From Bradyrhizobium genosp. L (lineage in GTDB: Bacteria; Pseudomonadota; Alphaproteobacteria; Rhizobiales; Xanthobacteraceae): a DNA stretch of 64,000 bases. The stretch covers positions 4,650,001 through 4,714,000 of the forward strand of contig NZ_CP061378.1 in NCBI RefSeq assembly GCF_015624485.1. The letters run 5' to 3'. The notes below the pieces were generated by a model. It worked only from the letters and a program-made list of their open reading frames with translations. It ran no database searches and was not told the DNA's origin. The first letter of the stretch is position 1. Each line of letters starts with the position of its first letter. The translations under genes and the position numbers were made by a program. This document shows positions 18,787 through 29,224 of the stretch, piece by piece.

Positions 18787-19845
18787 TTACACCGCGCCGG
18801 CCTTCTGCGCGTACGCCCATGACGCCTGCGAGAGCGGCACGGTGCGCTTGGCCGACTCGATGGCCTTGGCGTTGGCGGCGGTGCCGTCGCGAATCCGGCC
18901 GGCGATACCCTGGGTGATGCCGGCGAGGCGAAACAGATTATACGAGAAGTACCAGTTGAGGTCGGGCACCTCGGTGCCGGTGACATCACAGTAGATCTGC
19001 GCGGCCTCGGCCTGGCTCGGGATGTTCAGCGCCTTGAGGTCGGCGTCGGCGAGACCCGGCATGGTCCACTGCATCAACAGATAGGTGAAGTCGGCCATGG
19101 GATCGCCGAGCGTCGACAATTCCCAGTCCAGCACCGCCTGCACGCGCGGCTCGGTCGGGTGGAAGATCATGTTGTCGAGGCGGTAGTCGCCGTGCACGAC
19201 CGACACGCGCTTCTGTTCCGGCACGGTCCGCGGCAGCCACTCGGCAAGCTTCTCGAACTCGGGAATGTGCTGTGTCTCGGACGCCCGGTACTGCTTGGTC
19301 CAGCGATCGACCTGGCGCGCGAAATAATTGCCGGGCTTGCCGAAGTCGCCGAGGCCGATCTTCTCGGGATCGAGGATGTGCAATTTCGCCAGCGTCTCGA
19401 TCTTGCTGGTGAAGATCTTCCGGCGCGCGTCCGGCTCCTGGCTCGGGAGTGCCGGATCCCAGAACACCCGCCCCTCTTCCATCGACATGACGTAGAATGC
19501 CGAGCCGAGCACCGCATCGTCGGTGCACAGCGCATAGGCTTTGGCGACCGGGAAGTTCTGCTTGCCGAGGGCGGCGATCACGCGGAACTCGCGATCCACG
19601 GCGTGGGCCGACGGCAACAATTTACCGAATGGCCGGCGGCGCATCACGTAGTTGCGGCCGGGGGTTTCGATCTTGTAGGTCGGATTCGACTGGCCGCCCT
19701 TGAACTGCAGGACCTTCAGCGGGCCCTGATAACCCTCGACATGTTCCCGCATCCAGGCGTCGAGACTGGCCTCGTTGACGCGATGGCGCTCCTCGACTTC
19801 CCTTGTGCCGGAAAATTCCTCGTCTTTCCTGACGCCGTCCGCCAC
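18787..19845 (-). CDS. APH-type phosphotransferase family protein (acyl-CoA dehydrogenase-linked type)
   Basis: This 352-residue kinase-like protein has the Brenner motif VVHGDYRLDNMIF (catalytic Asp in HGDxxxxN) and the metal motif VLDWELSTLGDP. The nucleotide-binding region starts near FKGGQSNPTYKI. The subgroup with this sequence regularly neighbours acyl-CoA dehydrogenases, and here it lies 133 bp downstream of one on the same strand. By analogy with ACAD10/11-type enzymes it may phosphorylate a hydroxyacyl-CoA so that the dehydrogenase partner can process it; this is inference. The start is GTG, about 8 bases after GGGAG. Confidence 0.88.
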   Translation of the reverse strand: MADGVRKDEEFSGTREVEERHRVNEASLDAWMREHVEGYQGPLKVLQFKGGQSNPTYKIETPGRNYVMRRRPFGKLLPSAHAVDREFRVIAALGKQNFPVAKAYALCTDDAVLGSAFYVMSMEEGRVFWDPALPSQEPDARRKIFTSKIETLAKLHILDPEKIGLGDFGKPGNYFARQVDRWTKQYRASETQHIPEFEKLAEWLPRTVPEQKRVSVVHGDYRLDNMIFHPTEPRVQAVLDWELSTLGDPMADFTYLLMQWTMPGLADADLKALNIPSQAEAAQIYCDVTGTEVPDLNWYFSYNLFRLAGITQGIAGRIRDGTAANAKAIESAKRTVPLSQASWAYAQKAGAV

Positions 19846-19978
19846 GCTGACGCTCCCTCAACCATTGCTTCGAAAGCGCCGTTGCGGCGCTTCCTCAATC
19901 AGGCCGGCCGACCGGCCTGATTGCGCTTTTCATTGTGAGCACGATGTGCGCGCGAACGCCATGCGTTCCGCATCATGC

Positions 19979-21211
<1,233 letters not shown>

Positions 21212-21372
21212 GGGACGCTCCTCGTTTCCTAGACCTGGTCTTGCCTTTTGGGGCCGCACTGTCCACCCCGCCCCCACGACCCGCAAGGGCATTCACGGCG
21301 CGGTTGGCGGTGGTGTGCCAGAACGTCACCCGCTTTCTTGCGGATTGACATTTCCGGCTCTTCAAACGATAG

Positions 21373-21392
21373 TTTCATACAAATGTTTGAAA
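21373..21392. promoter_or_regulatory. Probable TetR operator
   Basis: The 20-bp imperfect palindrome TTTCATACAAATGTTTGAAA has matching arms TTTCA/TGAAA and ACA/TGT around a central AA. It lies 26 bp before the tetR start and 162 bp before the divergent acyl-CoA dehydrogenase start, where a regulator of both would bind. A related half site TTCAAAC is at 21361-21367. Confidence 0.55.
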
Positions 21393-21418
21393 TGCAACCG
21401 CAGCATCGGGGGTAACCC

Positions 21419-22114
21419 ATGCCGAGCGATCAGACCCGATCCGCCATCCTCGCCGCCGCCGAGCGGCTCTATGCCGACCGTGGCTTCGGCGACGTCACGC
21501 TGCGCGACATCGTCGCCGAGGCCAACGTCAACCTCGCCGCGGTGAACTACCATTTCGGCTCCAAGGACGAATTGATCGCGGAGCTGTTCGTCACCCGCAG
21601 CATCCAGACCAACCGCGAGCGGCTCAATGAGCTGAAGGCGGCGGAGGAACGTGGCGGCGGCCGCGCTGGAATCGAGGATATCATGCGCGCCCTGGTCGGC
21701 CCGACCCTGCGCGGCTGCCTCGGCCCCGACCGCGAGGGCTCCACGGCCGCGCGCTTCATGATCCGGGCGTCGATCGAATCGGTGCCGCCGATCCGCCGCA
21801 TCAAGAACCGCGAGGTCGACCACTTACGCAAATTCGCCGCCGCGATGCGCCGCGCGATGCCTGGTCGCAACGATACCGAGCTCTATTGGGGGCTGCACTT
21901 CGCGCTCGCGATGGCCCACCACACCATCCGCGACAAGGAGCGGCTGCTGCGTCTGTCGGAGGGCAAATGCGACCTCGACGACGTCCAGGGGATCATCGAC
22001 CGCGTGGTGGCGGTGACGGTGATGGCGCTGACCATGGGCGAGGCCCCCGCCGGCAAGCCACCGGCGGCACGGCCGGTGGCGGTGCATGGACGGCTGACGC
22101 GGCAGGATCTTTGA
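21419..22114 (+). CDS. TetR/AcrR-family transcriptional regulator
   Basis: This regulator has 231 residues. Its N-terminal helix-turn-helix is complete (SAILAAAERLYADRGFGDVTLRDIVAEANVNLAAVNYHFGSK in two overlapping segments, about residues 8-50). The C-terminal ligand domain resembles the group with NRERLNELKAAEE and LRGCLGPDREG. ATG 21419 follows CGGGGGTAACCC. The divergent position and the nearby palindrome suggest it represses itself and the acyl-CoA dehydrogenase/phosphotransferase pair, with an acyl-CoA as likely ligand. Confidence 0.92.
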   Translation: MPSDQTRSAILAAAERLYADRGFGDVTLRDIVAEANVNLAAVNYHFGSKDELIAELFVTRSIQTNRERLNELKAAEERGGGRAGIEDIMRALVGPTLRGCLGPDREGSTAARFMIRASIESVPPIRRIKNREVDHLRKFAAAMRRAMPGRNDTELYWGLHFALAMAHHTIRDKERLLRLSEGKCDLDDVQGIIDRVVAVTVMALTMGEAPAGKPPAARPVAVHGRLTRQDL

Positions 22115-22128
22115 GGCGCGCGCAGCCC

Positions 22129-22524
22129 TCACACCATCGCGATGCAGTCGATCTCGATGTCGAACGGCCCGGTCCATTCCGGGATGCAGACGAAGATCCG
22201 CGCCGGCAGATCATCCGGGAAATACTTGCGGTAGATCGTGTTGAAGGTGGCGAAGTGCTTTGCCGAGGTGCAGAAGATGTTGCACTTCATCACGTTGTCG
22301 AACGAGGCGCCGGCGGCCTCGAGGCACGTCTTGAGCTGCTCCATCACCAGTTCGCTCTGGCGCTCGATCGAGGCCCCGGCGGCGATCTCGCCGGTTAGGG
22401 GATCGAAGGGCGGCAGGCCGGAGACGAAGACCATGTTGCCGGCCCGGGTGACCGCGGACGCCGGCGCCTTCCAGCGCTCCAGCCAGATCGAGATCGGTTC
22501 GACGCGGACGACTTCTCGTTTCAT
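22129..22524 (-). CDS. RidA/YjgF family protein
   Basis: This 131-residue protein belongs to the family of enamine/imine deaminases that clear reactive 2-aminoacrylate-type intermediates, though many paralogues have other roles. Motifs include AGNMVFVSGLPPFDPLTGEI, VMEQLKTCLEAAGASFDNVM and the C-terminal PFDIEIDCIAMV. The conserved arginine of active RidA is expected near PARIFVCIPEW (R about 109). The start ATG 22522-22524 follows GAAGGTGTC. It ends 14 bp from the convergent tetR gene. Confidence 0.88.
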   Translation of the reverse strand: MKREVVRVEPISIWLERWKAPASAVTRAGNMVFVSGLPPFDPLTGEIAAGASIERQSELVMEQLKTCLEAAGASFDNVMKCNIFCTSAKHFATFNTIYRKYFPDDLPARIFVCIPEWTGPFDIEIDCIAMV

Positions 22525-22622
22525 GATTGACACCTTCGAACAGAGGGATCGATGGCGCCAGACTAGCACCATCGTGTCAATCATGTTTCGATATTGGTCG
22601 AAGTGTTGTGGCCCGAGGCGAC

Positions 22623-22752
22623 GGCCCCTCCCCGTCATCCTGAGGTGCGAGCCCTTGCGAGCCTCGAAGGATCGACGGCCACCAGCCGGGCCGTGCATCC
22701 TTCGAGGCTCGCCGAAGAGGCGAGCACCTCAGGATGACGGTCTGAGGAGGGG
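22623..22752. repeat. Long hairpin repeat
   Basis: Arms GCCCCTCCCCGTCATCCTGA and TCAGGATGACGGTCTGAGGA are matched, and inside them GAGCCTCGAAGGAT pairs with ATCCTTCGAGGCTC. It lies upstream of the RidA gene and downstream of the CoA-transferase gene. It is a familiar dispersed repeat type in this genus. Confidence 0.8.
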
Positions 22753-22780
22753 CGCGTGATGCGCCCCTCAATAGGTCGCG

Positions 22781-24007
22781 TCAGACGATGCCCTGCGCCT
22801 TCAGTCCCTCGACCTTGGCGTCGTCGTAGCCGATGGTCGCCAGCACGTCCTTGGTGTCAGCGCCGAGCAGCGGCGGGGCGCGGTAGTCGGTGATCGGGGT
22901 GCCGGAGAAGGTCAGCGCGTTGCGGATCAGCGACAGGTCGGGCTCGAACGGATGATCGACCTTGACCCGCATGCCGCGCGACTGCACGTGCGGATCGGAA
23001 AACACCTGCTCGAAATTGTTGATCGGGCCCGACGGCACGCCGGCCTCCTCGAGCTTGTCCAGCCAGTAGGCGACCGGTTGCTTGAGGAACAGGCCGGCGA
23101 AGATCGCCATGATCTCCTTGCCGTGCACGACGCGGTCGTTGTTCTTGAGGAAGCGCTTGTCGCTCGCGAGCTCCGGCTCGCCGAGCACCGCGCAGGTGCG
23201 CTGGAACTGGCCGTCATTGCCGACCACCAGCATCAATTCGCCGTCGGTGCAGCGGAATACGCCGGCCGGCATGCCGCCATTGCCCCAGGTGCCGCGGCGC
23301 GGCGGCGTCTTGCCGTTGACGAGATAGATCTGCAGCCAGTGCGACAGCGATGCGATCACGGTGTCGAACAGGCAGACGTCGATATGCTGCCCCTCCCCGC
23401 CATTGGCGTCGCGATGATAGAGCGCCGAGAGAATACCGATCGAGGTGTTCATGCCGGTCATGTAGTCGACGATCGAGGGGCCGACCTTCATCGGCCCCGC
23501 GCCCGGCTCGCCGTCGAGATGGCCGGTGACGCTCATCAGCCCGCCCATCGCCTGCAAGATCGCGTCATAGCCGGCGCGCGGCGCATAGGGGCCAGTCTGG
23601 CCGAAGCCGGTCACCGAGCAGTAGATGATGCCGGGATTGATCGCCTTGATCGCTTCGTAATCGAGGCCGTAGCGCTTGAGGTCGCCGACCTTGTAGTTCT
23701 CCATCATCACGTCGGCGGTCTTGGCGAGCTCGCGGATGATCGCCTGCCCCTCGGGCCTGGCGACATTGACGGTGATCGACTTCTTGTTGCGATTGGCGCA
23801 GAGGTAGAACGAATTGTTGTTGTTCTGCTTGCCGTCGGGATCGGTCAGATAGGGCGGACCGAAGGCGCGGGCGTCGTCGCCGGTGCCGGGGCGCTCGATC
23901 TTGATCACCTCGGCGCCGAGATCCGCCAGCATCTGGGCCGACAGCGGGCCCGCGAGCACCCGCGTCAGGTCGAGAATCTTGATGCCCGAGAGTGGCAGAG
24001 CCGACAT
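22781..24007 (-). CDS. CaiB/BaiF-type (family III) CoA-transferase
   Basis: This 408-residue enzyme moves CoA between carboxylic acids. It starts MSALPLSGIKILDLTRVLAG, the classic family opening. The catalytic Asp is expected in RAGYDAILQAMGGLM (about residue 165). VEYF-like interior motifs are replaced by MMENYKVGDLKRYGL. The ATG at 24005-24007 has GGAGG upstream. It follows an acyltransferase-3 gene on the same strand after 162 bp. Donor and acceptor acids are unknown. Confidence 0.92.
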   Translation of the reverse strand: MSALPLSGIKILDLTRVLAGPLSAQMLADLGAEVIKIERPGTGDDARAFGPPYLTDPDGKQNNNNSFYLCANRNKKSITVNVARPEGQAIIRELAKTADVMMENYKVGDLKRYGLDYEAIKAINPGIIYCSVTGFGQTGPYAPRAGYDAILQAMGGLMSVTGHLDGEPGAGPMKVGPSIVDYMTGMNTSIGILSALYHRDANGGEGQHIDVCLFDTVIASLSHWLQIYLVNGKTPPRRGTWGNGGMPAGVFRCTDGELMLVVGNDGQFQRTCAVLGEPELASDKRFLKNNDRVVHGKEIMAIFAGLFLKQPVAYWLDKLEEAGVPSGPINNFEQVFSDPHVQSRGMRVKVDHPFEPDLSLIRNALTFSGTPITDYRAPPLLGADTKDVLATIGYDDAKVEGLKAQGIV

Positions 24008-24169
24008 GAAAGCTTCCTCCGAATTCTTGATTGTGGCGCCGGGCCGCTGCCCGCGCGTGCCGGGACTGCGGATACACCATTTTGGCGTGGCGAGCACTGC
24101 ATTGTCGGCATGAGGCCATCCGCTTGCGGCTGATGTGCGGCGCGGCGGCGGTATTGCGCCGGAACCGCT

Positions 24170-25396
24170 CTAACCGGCGGCCGCGGCAACCGGCAGCGAC
24201 GGCGCGGGCGACGGGGCCCGCAGCCGCCGGCTCATCACACGCAACAGCGGCCGTTCGATCGCGTAGTGGATCGCACAGCCGACCACGACGGCAACGGCGA
24301 TGCCGCAGACGAAGAACGCGACCGGCGACCAGGCGCCGTCGATATGCCGCACCCAGACGTCGCGGAACGGGCGCAGCACGATGGTGTGGCTGAGATAGAT
24401 GCTGTAGGAGGCATCGCCCAGGATCGTCAGCCAGCGCGTCGCGGCGATATCCTTGAGTTGCGGCCCGAGCACGAGGCCGCCGACGATCAGCATCGCGGGC
24501 AGGCCTGCCGAGAACACTGCCGGCCAGTTGAATTCGGGATAGCCGAGCGCGATGCCGCCGAGCACCAGACCTGTCGCGCCCAGCCACCCGACGCGAAAGC
24601 CGCGCTGGTAGATCAGGCCGAGATGGACGCCGAGGATGAATTCAAGGATCAGGCCGTCGGTCCAGGTGAATAGTTTTGGCGTGGAGATATCGAGGTTGCG
24701 GCCGAGGATCGCGAGCGCAAGGAAGCCGATGGTCAGGATCGTAACCCCGATCCGGCGCGGCCACAGGATCGCAAAGGCAAAGGCCACGTAGAAAAACATC
24801 TCGTAGTCGAGCGTCCAGCCCTGCCCCAGGATCGGCCGCAGATCGTCGGCGGCGCGCAGCACCGGAATGAACAGATAGCAGCTGAGGATGTAGTGCCATT
24901 TGTCGGCGGGCAATTCGAGCGAGCGCGGCGCCATCAGCACGCCCACCACCATCACCGTGGTCAGGATCCAGTACAGCGGCACGATCCGGACAAAGCGCCG
25001 AAGCAGGAACGATTTCCACGCGCCCGGCGCGCCGAAGTTCTTCGTGGTCAGGATCATGATGAAGCCCGAGATCACGAAGAAGATGTGGATCCCGAACGAC
25101 CACGGCATCTGCGCAAAATACGACGACGCGACGCCAGCCTTCTCGCGCAGCCATTCGGTGTGGAAATTGAGGTGATGGATCACGACCATCATCGCCGCGA
25201 TGCCGCGCAACCATTGCACCGATGGAAGGATGGAAGGACCTGCACGGTCCGGAGCCTGTGCCTGCACGGACCGCGTCTCCCGCCAGTTTGCGTCTCGTTT
25301 GACCCTGGCCGTCGACACGCTATCCGCGCTGCCACTTCGTGCCAACGCGGAACGGCCCTTAACCTTAAGTGGCCTGATGTTAACTATGGCGTCCAC
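24170..25396 (-). CDS. Acyltransferase family 3 membrane protein
   Basis: This integral membrane O-acyltransferase (ExoZ/OafA type) has 408 residues and about ten membrane helices. The family start WLRGIAAMMVVIHHLNFH carries the conserved Arg and His pair. GIHIFFVISGFIMILTTK and RRFVRIVPLYWILTT follow. Such proteins acetylate or succinylate surface polysaccharides or lipids. The GTG start at 25396 gives a 58-residue non-conserved, basic N-tail. A shorter start nearer the first helix cannot be excluded. Confidence 0.88.
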   Translation of the reverse strand: MDAIVNIRPLKVKGRSALARSGSADSVSTARVKRDANWRETRSVQAQAPDRAGPSILPSVQWLRGIAAMMVVIHHLNFHTEWLREKAGVASSYFAQMPWSFGIHIFFVISGFIMILTTKNFGAPGAWKSFLLRRFVRIVPLYWILTTVMVVGVLMAPRSLELPADKWHYILSCYLFIPVLRAADDLRPILGQGWTLDYEMFFYVAFAFAILWPRRIGVTILTIGFLALAILGRNLDISTPKLFTWTDGLILEFILGVHLGLIYQRGFRVGWLGATGLVLGGIALGYPEFNWPAVFSAGLPAMLIVGGLVLGPQLKDIAATRWLTILGDASYSIYLSHTIVLRPFRDVWVRHIDGAWSPVAFFVCGIAVAVVVGCAIHYAIERPLLRVMSRRLRAPSPAPSLPVAAAAG

Positions 25397-25634
25397 CTGT
25401 GAAAGGTCGCGGCAACCGCGTGGAACAGTCTTAATTTTCGGTCAAGCGGCAGAATAAAATGGCACCGTCAGAGCTGCGCGTTCGGCAATCTCTGTCTGCC
25501 ATAGTCAGATGCTCTGAACGACAGCACAGCGCGAGTTAGGTCGCGACCGTTCGGCAAACGGGCGCAATCGGTGCGCTTGGTGTAGCCCCGTTGAAAACTC
25601 CTCTGCGAAGCGCGATCATACCGGAGCCGGGAAG

Positions 25635-26072
25635 ATGAATACAGCGGCGAGGTTGGCGGCATTCCTGGCTGCATGTCTTGTCGGGTTCTTCGTGGTCGCC
25701 TACCGGCATCACGGGGCGACGATCGATGCCTACCTCCATACACGCCATCTCCATGTCATGGATTGGGTGCTGCTGATCTTCGGATCGCTCTGCGTCGGTG
25801 GCCTCACGTACAACCTCTTGGCGCAGCCGGACACGTTCGATTGGCGCGGGGGCGTCTGGCTCATCATCGGCGGGGTCATGATCTACGCCGCGCTCGCAGG
25901 CAACCCCTGGCTCAAGGAAGAGGCCTGCCAGATGCTCGGCAGCCGCCATCATCACTACGACCAGCCGTGCTACTTCTGGGACAGATCGCCGGCGTCAGGC
26001 TCGGGTCAAGGGCTGCCGATGACGACCGCGCCCCACGACGTCCGCTTTGCCCGCGGAAGCGAAAGTTCATGA
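25635..26072 (+). CDS. Small membrane protein, unknown
   Basis: The 145-residue product has three hydrophobic segments (about 5-23, 42-58 and 73-90) and a polar tail with HHHYDQPCYFW. I do not recognise a family. ATG 25635 follows CCGGGAAG. It is convergent with the secreted-protein gene at 26082, ten bases apart. The 238-bp gap upstream (25397-25634) shows nothing I can name. Confidence 0.6.
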   Translation: MNTAARLAAFLAACLVGFFVVAYRHHGATIDAYLHTRHLHVMDWVLLIFGSLCVGGLTYNLLAQPDTFDWRGGVWLIIGGVMIYAALAGNPWLKEEACQMLGSRHHHYDQPCYFWDRSPASGSGQGLPMTTAPHDVRFARGSESS

Positions 26073-26081
26073 GCACACGTC

Positions 26082-26708
26082 TTACGACCCCGCGCGCCGG
26101 ATCGTAATCCTGGTCTCGTCGGTGAAATCCTTCAGGTCCTTGTTCGGCTCGCGGTAGAGATGGCGTTCGATCTCGATGGCGCGGCCGTCGGTGGTCTTGG
26201 TGCAGCGCTCATCGACAAAGACGCCGCCGACCTCCTGCTTGTCGCCGGCCGGCTTCGCGTCCGCGCAGCTCCAGCCATCCTCGCCGTAGCGCGATTTGGC
26301 CTGCAAGCCGAGCAGGAACGCCTTCTTCTTCATGTAGAGCCGCGCCTTCGGATCGGTCTCGATCGTCAGCGACGCGATCTTGGCGTCCTGGTCGATCATT
26401 ACGGTCAGGACCGCGGGATGGCCGGCCACCATGGTGCCTTCGCGCGCGGTGGCGCGATCGTAGTCGAAGCGGATGCCGGTGAGCTTGTCCGGACCGGCCG
26501 GGCAAGCCGACCATTGCGACCATTCCGCCAATCGGTGCGTCCTGTCGCCGACGCAGGTCAGGTTGATGTATCCCGCGTCGGGAACGCCCGTGATCGCCAT
26601 CCCGACATTGATGTCGCGCAGATCTCCAGCCGTCGCCATCGCCGGCACCGCCGCCATGACGGTGGCCGCGAACACGAGGCCCCGGATTGCCGATCGCTGC
26701 TTGCTCAT
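26082..26708 (-). CDS. Secreted hypothetical protein of the alcohol-oxidation operon
   Basis: The 208-residue product has a Sec signal peptide (AAVPAMATAGDLRDINV, cleavage near residue 26). The mature domain has four cysteines (NLTCVGD, WSACPAG, WSCAD, ERCTKT), which could form two disulfides. I know no characterised homologue. Its ATG overlaps the stop of the cytochrome gene (ATGA), so it is translationally coupled to it and probably works in the same periplasmic pathway. Confidence 0.75.
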   Translation of the reverse strand: MSKQRSAIRGLVFAATVMAAVPAMATAGDLRDINVGMAITGVPDAGYINLTCVGDRTHRLAEWSQWSACPAGPDKLTGIRFDYDRATAREGTMVAGHPAVLTVMIDQDAKIASLTIETDPKARLYMKKKAFLLGLQAKSRYGEDGWSCADAKPAGDKQEVGGVFVDERCTKTTDGRAIEIERHLYREPNKDLKDFTDETRITIRRAGS

Positions 26709-27253
26709 GGTTTTGCCTTGTCGTTTGAATCGGACGGCGCGGCGGCGTGGCCGGCCTCCTTGTAGATGTTGCAGACGCGCGAGCCTTCGCCGAAGAAGGC
26801 GATGCATTCGTCATAGCTCGGCTCGCCCTTGCCCTTGACGTGGGCCAGCACGTAATCGGCCACCGCCTCGATCTCGTTCGGCCGCAGGAAGACGTTCGCC
26901 TCCGGCGGCTTTTGGTTGCCGACGTCCTCGCGGGTCATATCGTAGCATTTCGTGGTGTCGTAAGAGCCGCGGACGAAGAACGGCATGCCGGTGCCGGGCC
27001 GACCGCAGGTGACGGTTTCGATGATCTGCTCGCGGGTCAGCTCGGTCTTGCGCAGCGACAGCGCGTCGCCGCCGTAACCACCACCGCCATTGCCGTGCCA
27101 CTTGTGGCAGCCCATGCAGTTACCGCGCTTGAACACCGCCTTGCCTGCGTCGGTCGGATCGCTCGCGGATGCGGACTGCGCGCACACGGCGCCGCTCCAC
27201 GCCAGCATCATCAGCGCAACAAACCATGCGCAAGTCAGCCTTGCCTGTTTCAT
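26705..27253 (-). CDS. Periplasmic c-type cytochrome, partner of PQQ dehydrogenase
   Basis: The 182-residue product has a signal peptide ending near SGAVCAQ and one haem site, C46-M-G-C49-H50, in FKRGNCMGCHKWHG. A glycine-rich stretch GNGGGGYGG follows, and several methionines (GTGMPFF, CYDMTRE) could give the sixth ligand. Two further cysteines near YDECIAFFGEGSRVC may form a disulfide. It lies 74 bp downstream of the PQQ dehydrogenase gene and most likely takes electrons from that enzyme. The downstream gene overlaps it. Confidence 0.9.
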   Translation of the reverse strand: MKQARLTCAWFVALMMLAWSGAVCAQSASASDPTDAGKAVFKRGNCMGCHKWHGNGGGGYGGDALSLRKTELTREQIIETVTCGRPGTGMPFFVRGSYDTTKCYDMTREDVGNQKPPEANVFLRPNEIEAVADYVLAHVKGKGEPSYDECIAFFGEGSRVCNIYKEAGHAAAPSDSNDKAKP

Positions 27254-27327
27254 TTTCTGCTTTCTTTCGGCGAAAACGGACGCGGGAGGCCGGCCGGGCG
27301 AACCCAAGCCTCCCGCGCTAGCGATGG

Positions 27328-29100
27328 TCAGAGCGCGAACACGTAGAGCATCGAGCCCGGCTGCATTCGCTTCAGCTCGGGCGTGGCGTCGATGAACCAC
27401 TTGTCCCAGGCGCCGCCGAGGCCGACCAGGATCGCGACATACTGCTTGCCGTCGACCGAGAACGTCATCGGCGGCGCGTTGACACCGCCGCCGGTGTTGA
27501 ACTCCCACAGCTTCGCCAGCGACTTGGCGTCATAGGCGATCACCTCGCCGGACGGCTGTCCGGAGAACACCAGATCGGGCGTCGCCAGGATGCCGCCGAG
27601 GTTCGGGAAATCGGTCTCGGCCTTGCCGGCGATCTTGCCGGTGGTAACGTCGATCGCGGTCACGCTGCCCGTGATCTTGACCGGCTGGCTCGGTCCGCCG
27701 CCGGTGAAGAACTCGCGCGCCTTGACCTTGTCCGGCGTCATCTCCTCGACCTTGATATGGTTGCAGCTCTCGATCACCGGGATGTACCAGAGCTTCAAGG
27801 TTGGATTATACGCGGTCGGCGGCCAGTTCTTGCCGCCCATGTTGCCCGGGCAGATGTCAGTTTCCTTGTTGGTCCGGCTCGGCGTGACCGACGCGTTATA
27901 CTTCTGTACGCCCTGCTTCGGATCATACTCCACCGGCTTGCCGGATTCGGGATCGAGCCCCTTGGTCCAGGTCACCTTCTTCACGAACGGCAGGCCCCAG
28001 ATGAACTTGCCGGTGGTGCGATCGATCGCATAGGCAAAGCCGTTGCGGTCGGCTTCCAGCGCGAGCTTCAGCGTCGTGTTGTTCGGACCGGGGACGTCGG
28101 CCAGCACGTTCTCCGCCACGCTGTCATAGTCGTAAGGGTCGTTCGGCGTGTGCTGATAGTGCCATTTGATCTTGCCGGTGTCGGCATCGAGGCCGAGCGA
28201 CGAGTCGGTGTAGAGGTTGTCGCCGGGGCGATACTCGTTGTCCCAGTCGGGACCGGGATTACCGACGCCCCAGACGATCGTGTTGGTCGAGGGGTCGTAG
28301 CTGCCGGTGACCCAGGTCGAGCCGCCGCCGCTCGCCTTGGCGTTCTTGTCGTCCTTCCAGGTGTCGGCGCCGGGCTCGTCCTTGCCGGGGATGGTGTGGG
28401 TGCGCCAGACTTCCTTCTGGCTCTTCAGATCGGTCGCCGCGATCCAGCCGCGGATGCCGTATTCGGCGCCGGCGACGCCCGAGATCGCCATGTCCTTGAC
28501 GATCAGCGGCGCGCCGGTGATCACCTCGCCCTTATCGGGGTCGGCGACCTGACGCTGCCAGGCCACCTGCCCGGTGTCCTTGTTGGTCGCGATCAGGCGG
28601 CCGTCGAGCGTGTGCGAGATCACGAGGTTGCCCCACAGCGCGACGCCGCGGTTATCGACGCCGCAGCAGGCGACCGCGCCGGCCCAGTCGTGGTCGGTCT
28701 TCGGATCCATCTTCCAGAGCAGCATGCCTTTGCCGCCATGGGCGTCGATCTTGTAGACCGAGCCCCAGCCATCGGTGACGTACATGAAGCCGTTCTCGAC
28801 GATCGGCGTGCCTTCGAGGCCGCCATGCGCCCAGATGCCGCCGCCCTCGACGCCGCCCAGCGCCATGGTCCAGGCGACCTTCAGGTTCTTCACATTGTCC
28901 TTGTTGATGTCACTCAGGCTCGAGAAGCGGTTCGCGGAATAGTCTTTGTGGTGGTGCAGCCAGTTGCCCGTTTCCTTGTCTGCATTGAGCAGACGATCCT
29001 GACTGACGTCGTCGGCGAAGGCGAATGAGCCTCCGATGGTGCCGGCTGCCGCTACCACAGCGGCCAGCAGGGTTGGTTTGGACCAATGAAACCTTGTCAT
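27328..29100 (-). CDS. PQQ-dependent alcohol dehydrogenase with lanthanide-type active site
   Basis: This 590-residue periplasmic quinoprotein has a signal peptide (about 1-29) and the eight-bladed propeller of methanol/ethanol dehydrogenases. The vicinal disulfide C145-C146 is in AVACCGVDNRG. Metal-site residues by alignment of motifs are E213 (GAEYGIRG), N281 (GNPGPDW), catalytic D324 and the extra D326 in PYDYD. The DYD triplet is the published fingerprint of lanthanide-dependent enzymes such as XoxF; calcium enzymes have Ala or Ser instead. The alcohol used is not certain, and the surroundings of the motif differ from classic XoxF (PNDPYDYD rather than PHDEWDYD). The ATG at 29098-29100 follows GGAGG. 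The operon continues into the cytochrome gene. Confidence 0.93.
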   Translation of the reverse strand: MTRFHWSKPTLLAAVVAAAGTIGGSFAFADDVSQDRLLNADKETGNWLHHHKDYSANRFSSLSDINKDNVKNLKVAWTMALGGVEGGGIWAHGGLEGTPIVENGFMYVTDGWGSVYKIDAHGGKGMLLWKMDPKTDHDWAGAVACCGVDNRGVALWGNLVISHTLDGRLIATNKDTGQVAWQRQVADPDKGEVITGAPLIVKDMAISGVAGAEYGIRGWIAATDLKSQKEVWRTHTIPGKDEPGADTWKDDKNAKASGGGSTWVTGSYDPSTNTIVWGVGNPGPDWDNEYRPGDNLYTDSSLGLDADTGKIKWHYQHTPNDPYDYDSVAENVLADVPGPNNTTLKLALEADRNGFAYAIDRTTGKFIWGLPFVKKVTWTKGLDPESGKPVEYDPKQGVQKYNASVTPSRTNKETDICPGNMGGKNWPPTAYNPTLKLWYIPVIESCNHIKVEEMTPDKVKAREFFTGGGPSQPVKITGSVTAIDVTTGKIAGKAETDFPNLGGILATPDLVFSGQPSGEVIAYDAKSLAKLWEFNTGGGVNAPPMTFSVDGKQYVAILVGLGGAWDKWFIDATPELKRMQPGSMLYVFAL

Positions 29101-29224
29101 TTTTATTTCCTCCGGATCTAGCATCTTCGTTGAGACGAGCCGCCGCCATATGCGGACGTTCGCATGAGAAGCCTTTTGTCCTTCAGCGGATCGCGATCCG
29201 CCGTTCGTCGCGGGTACGTCTGGG

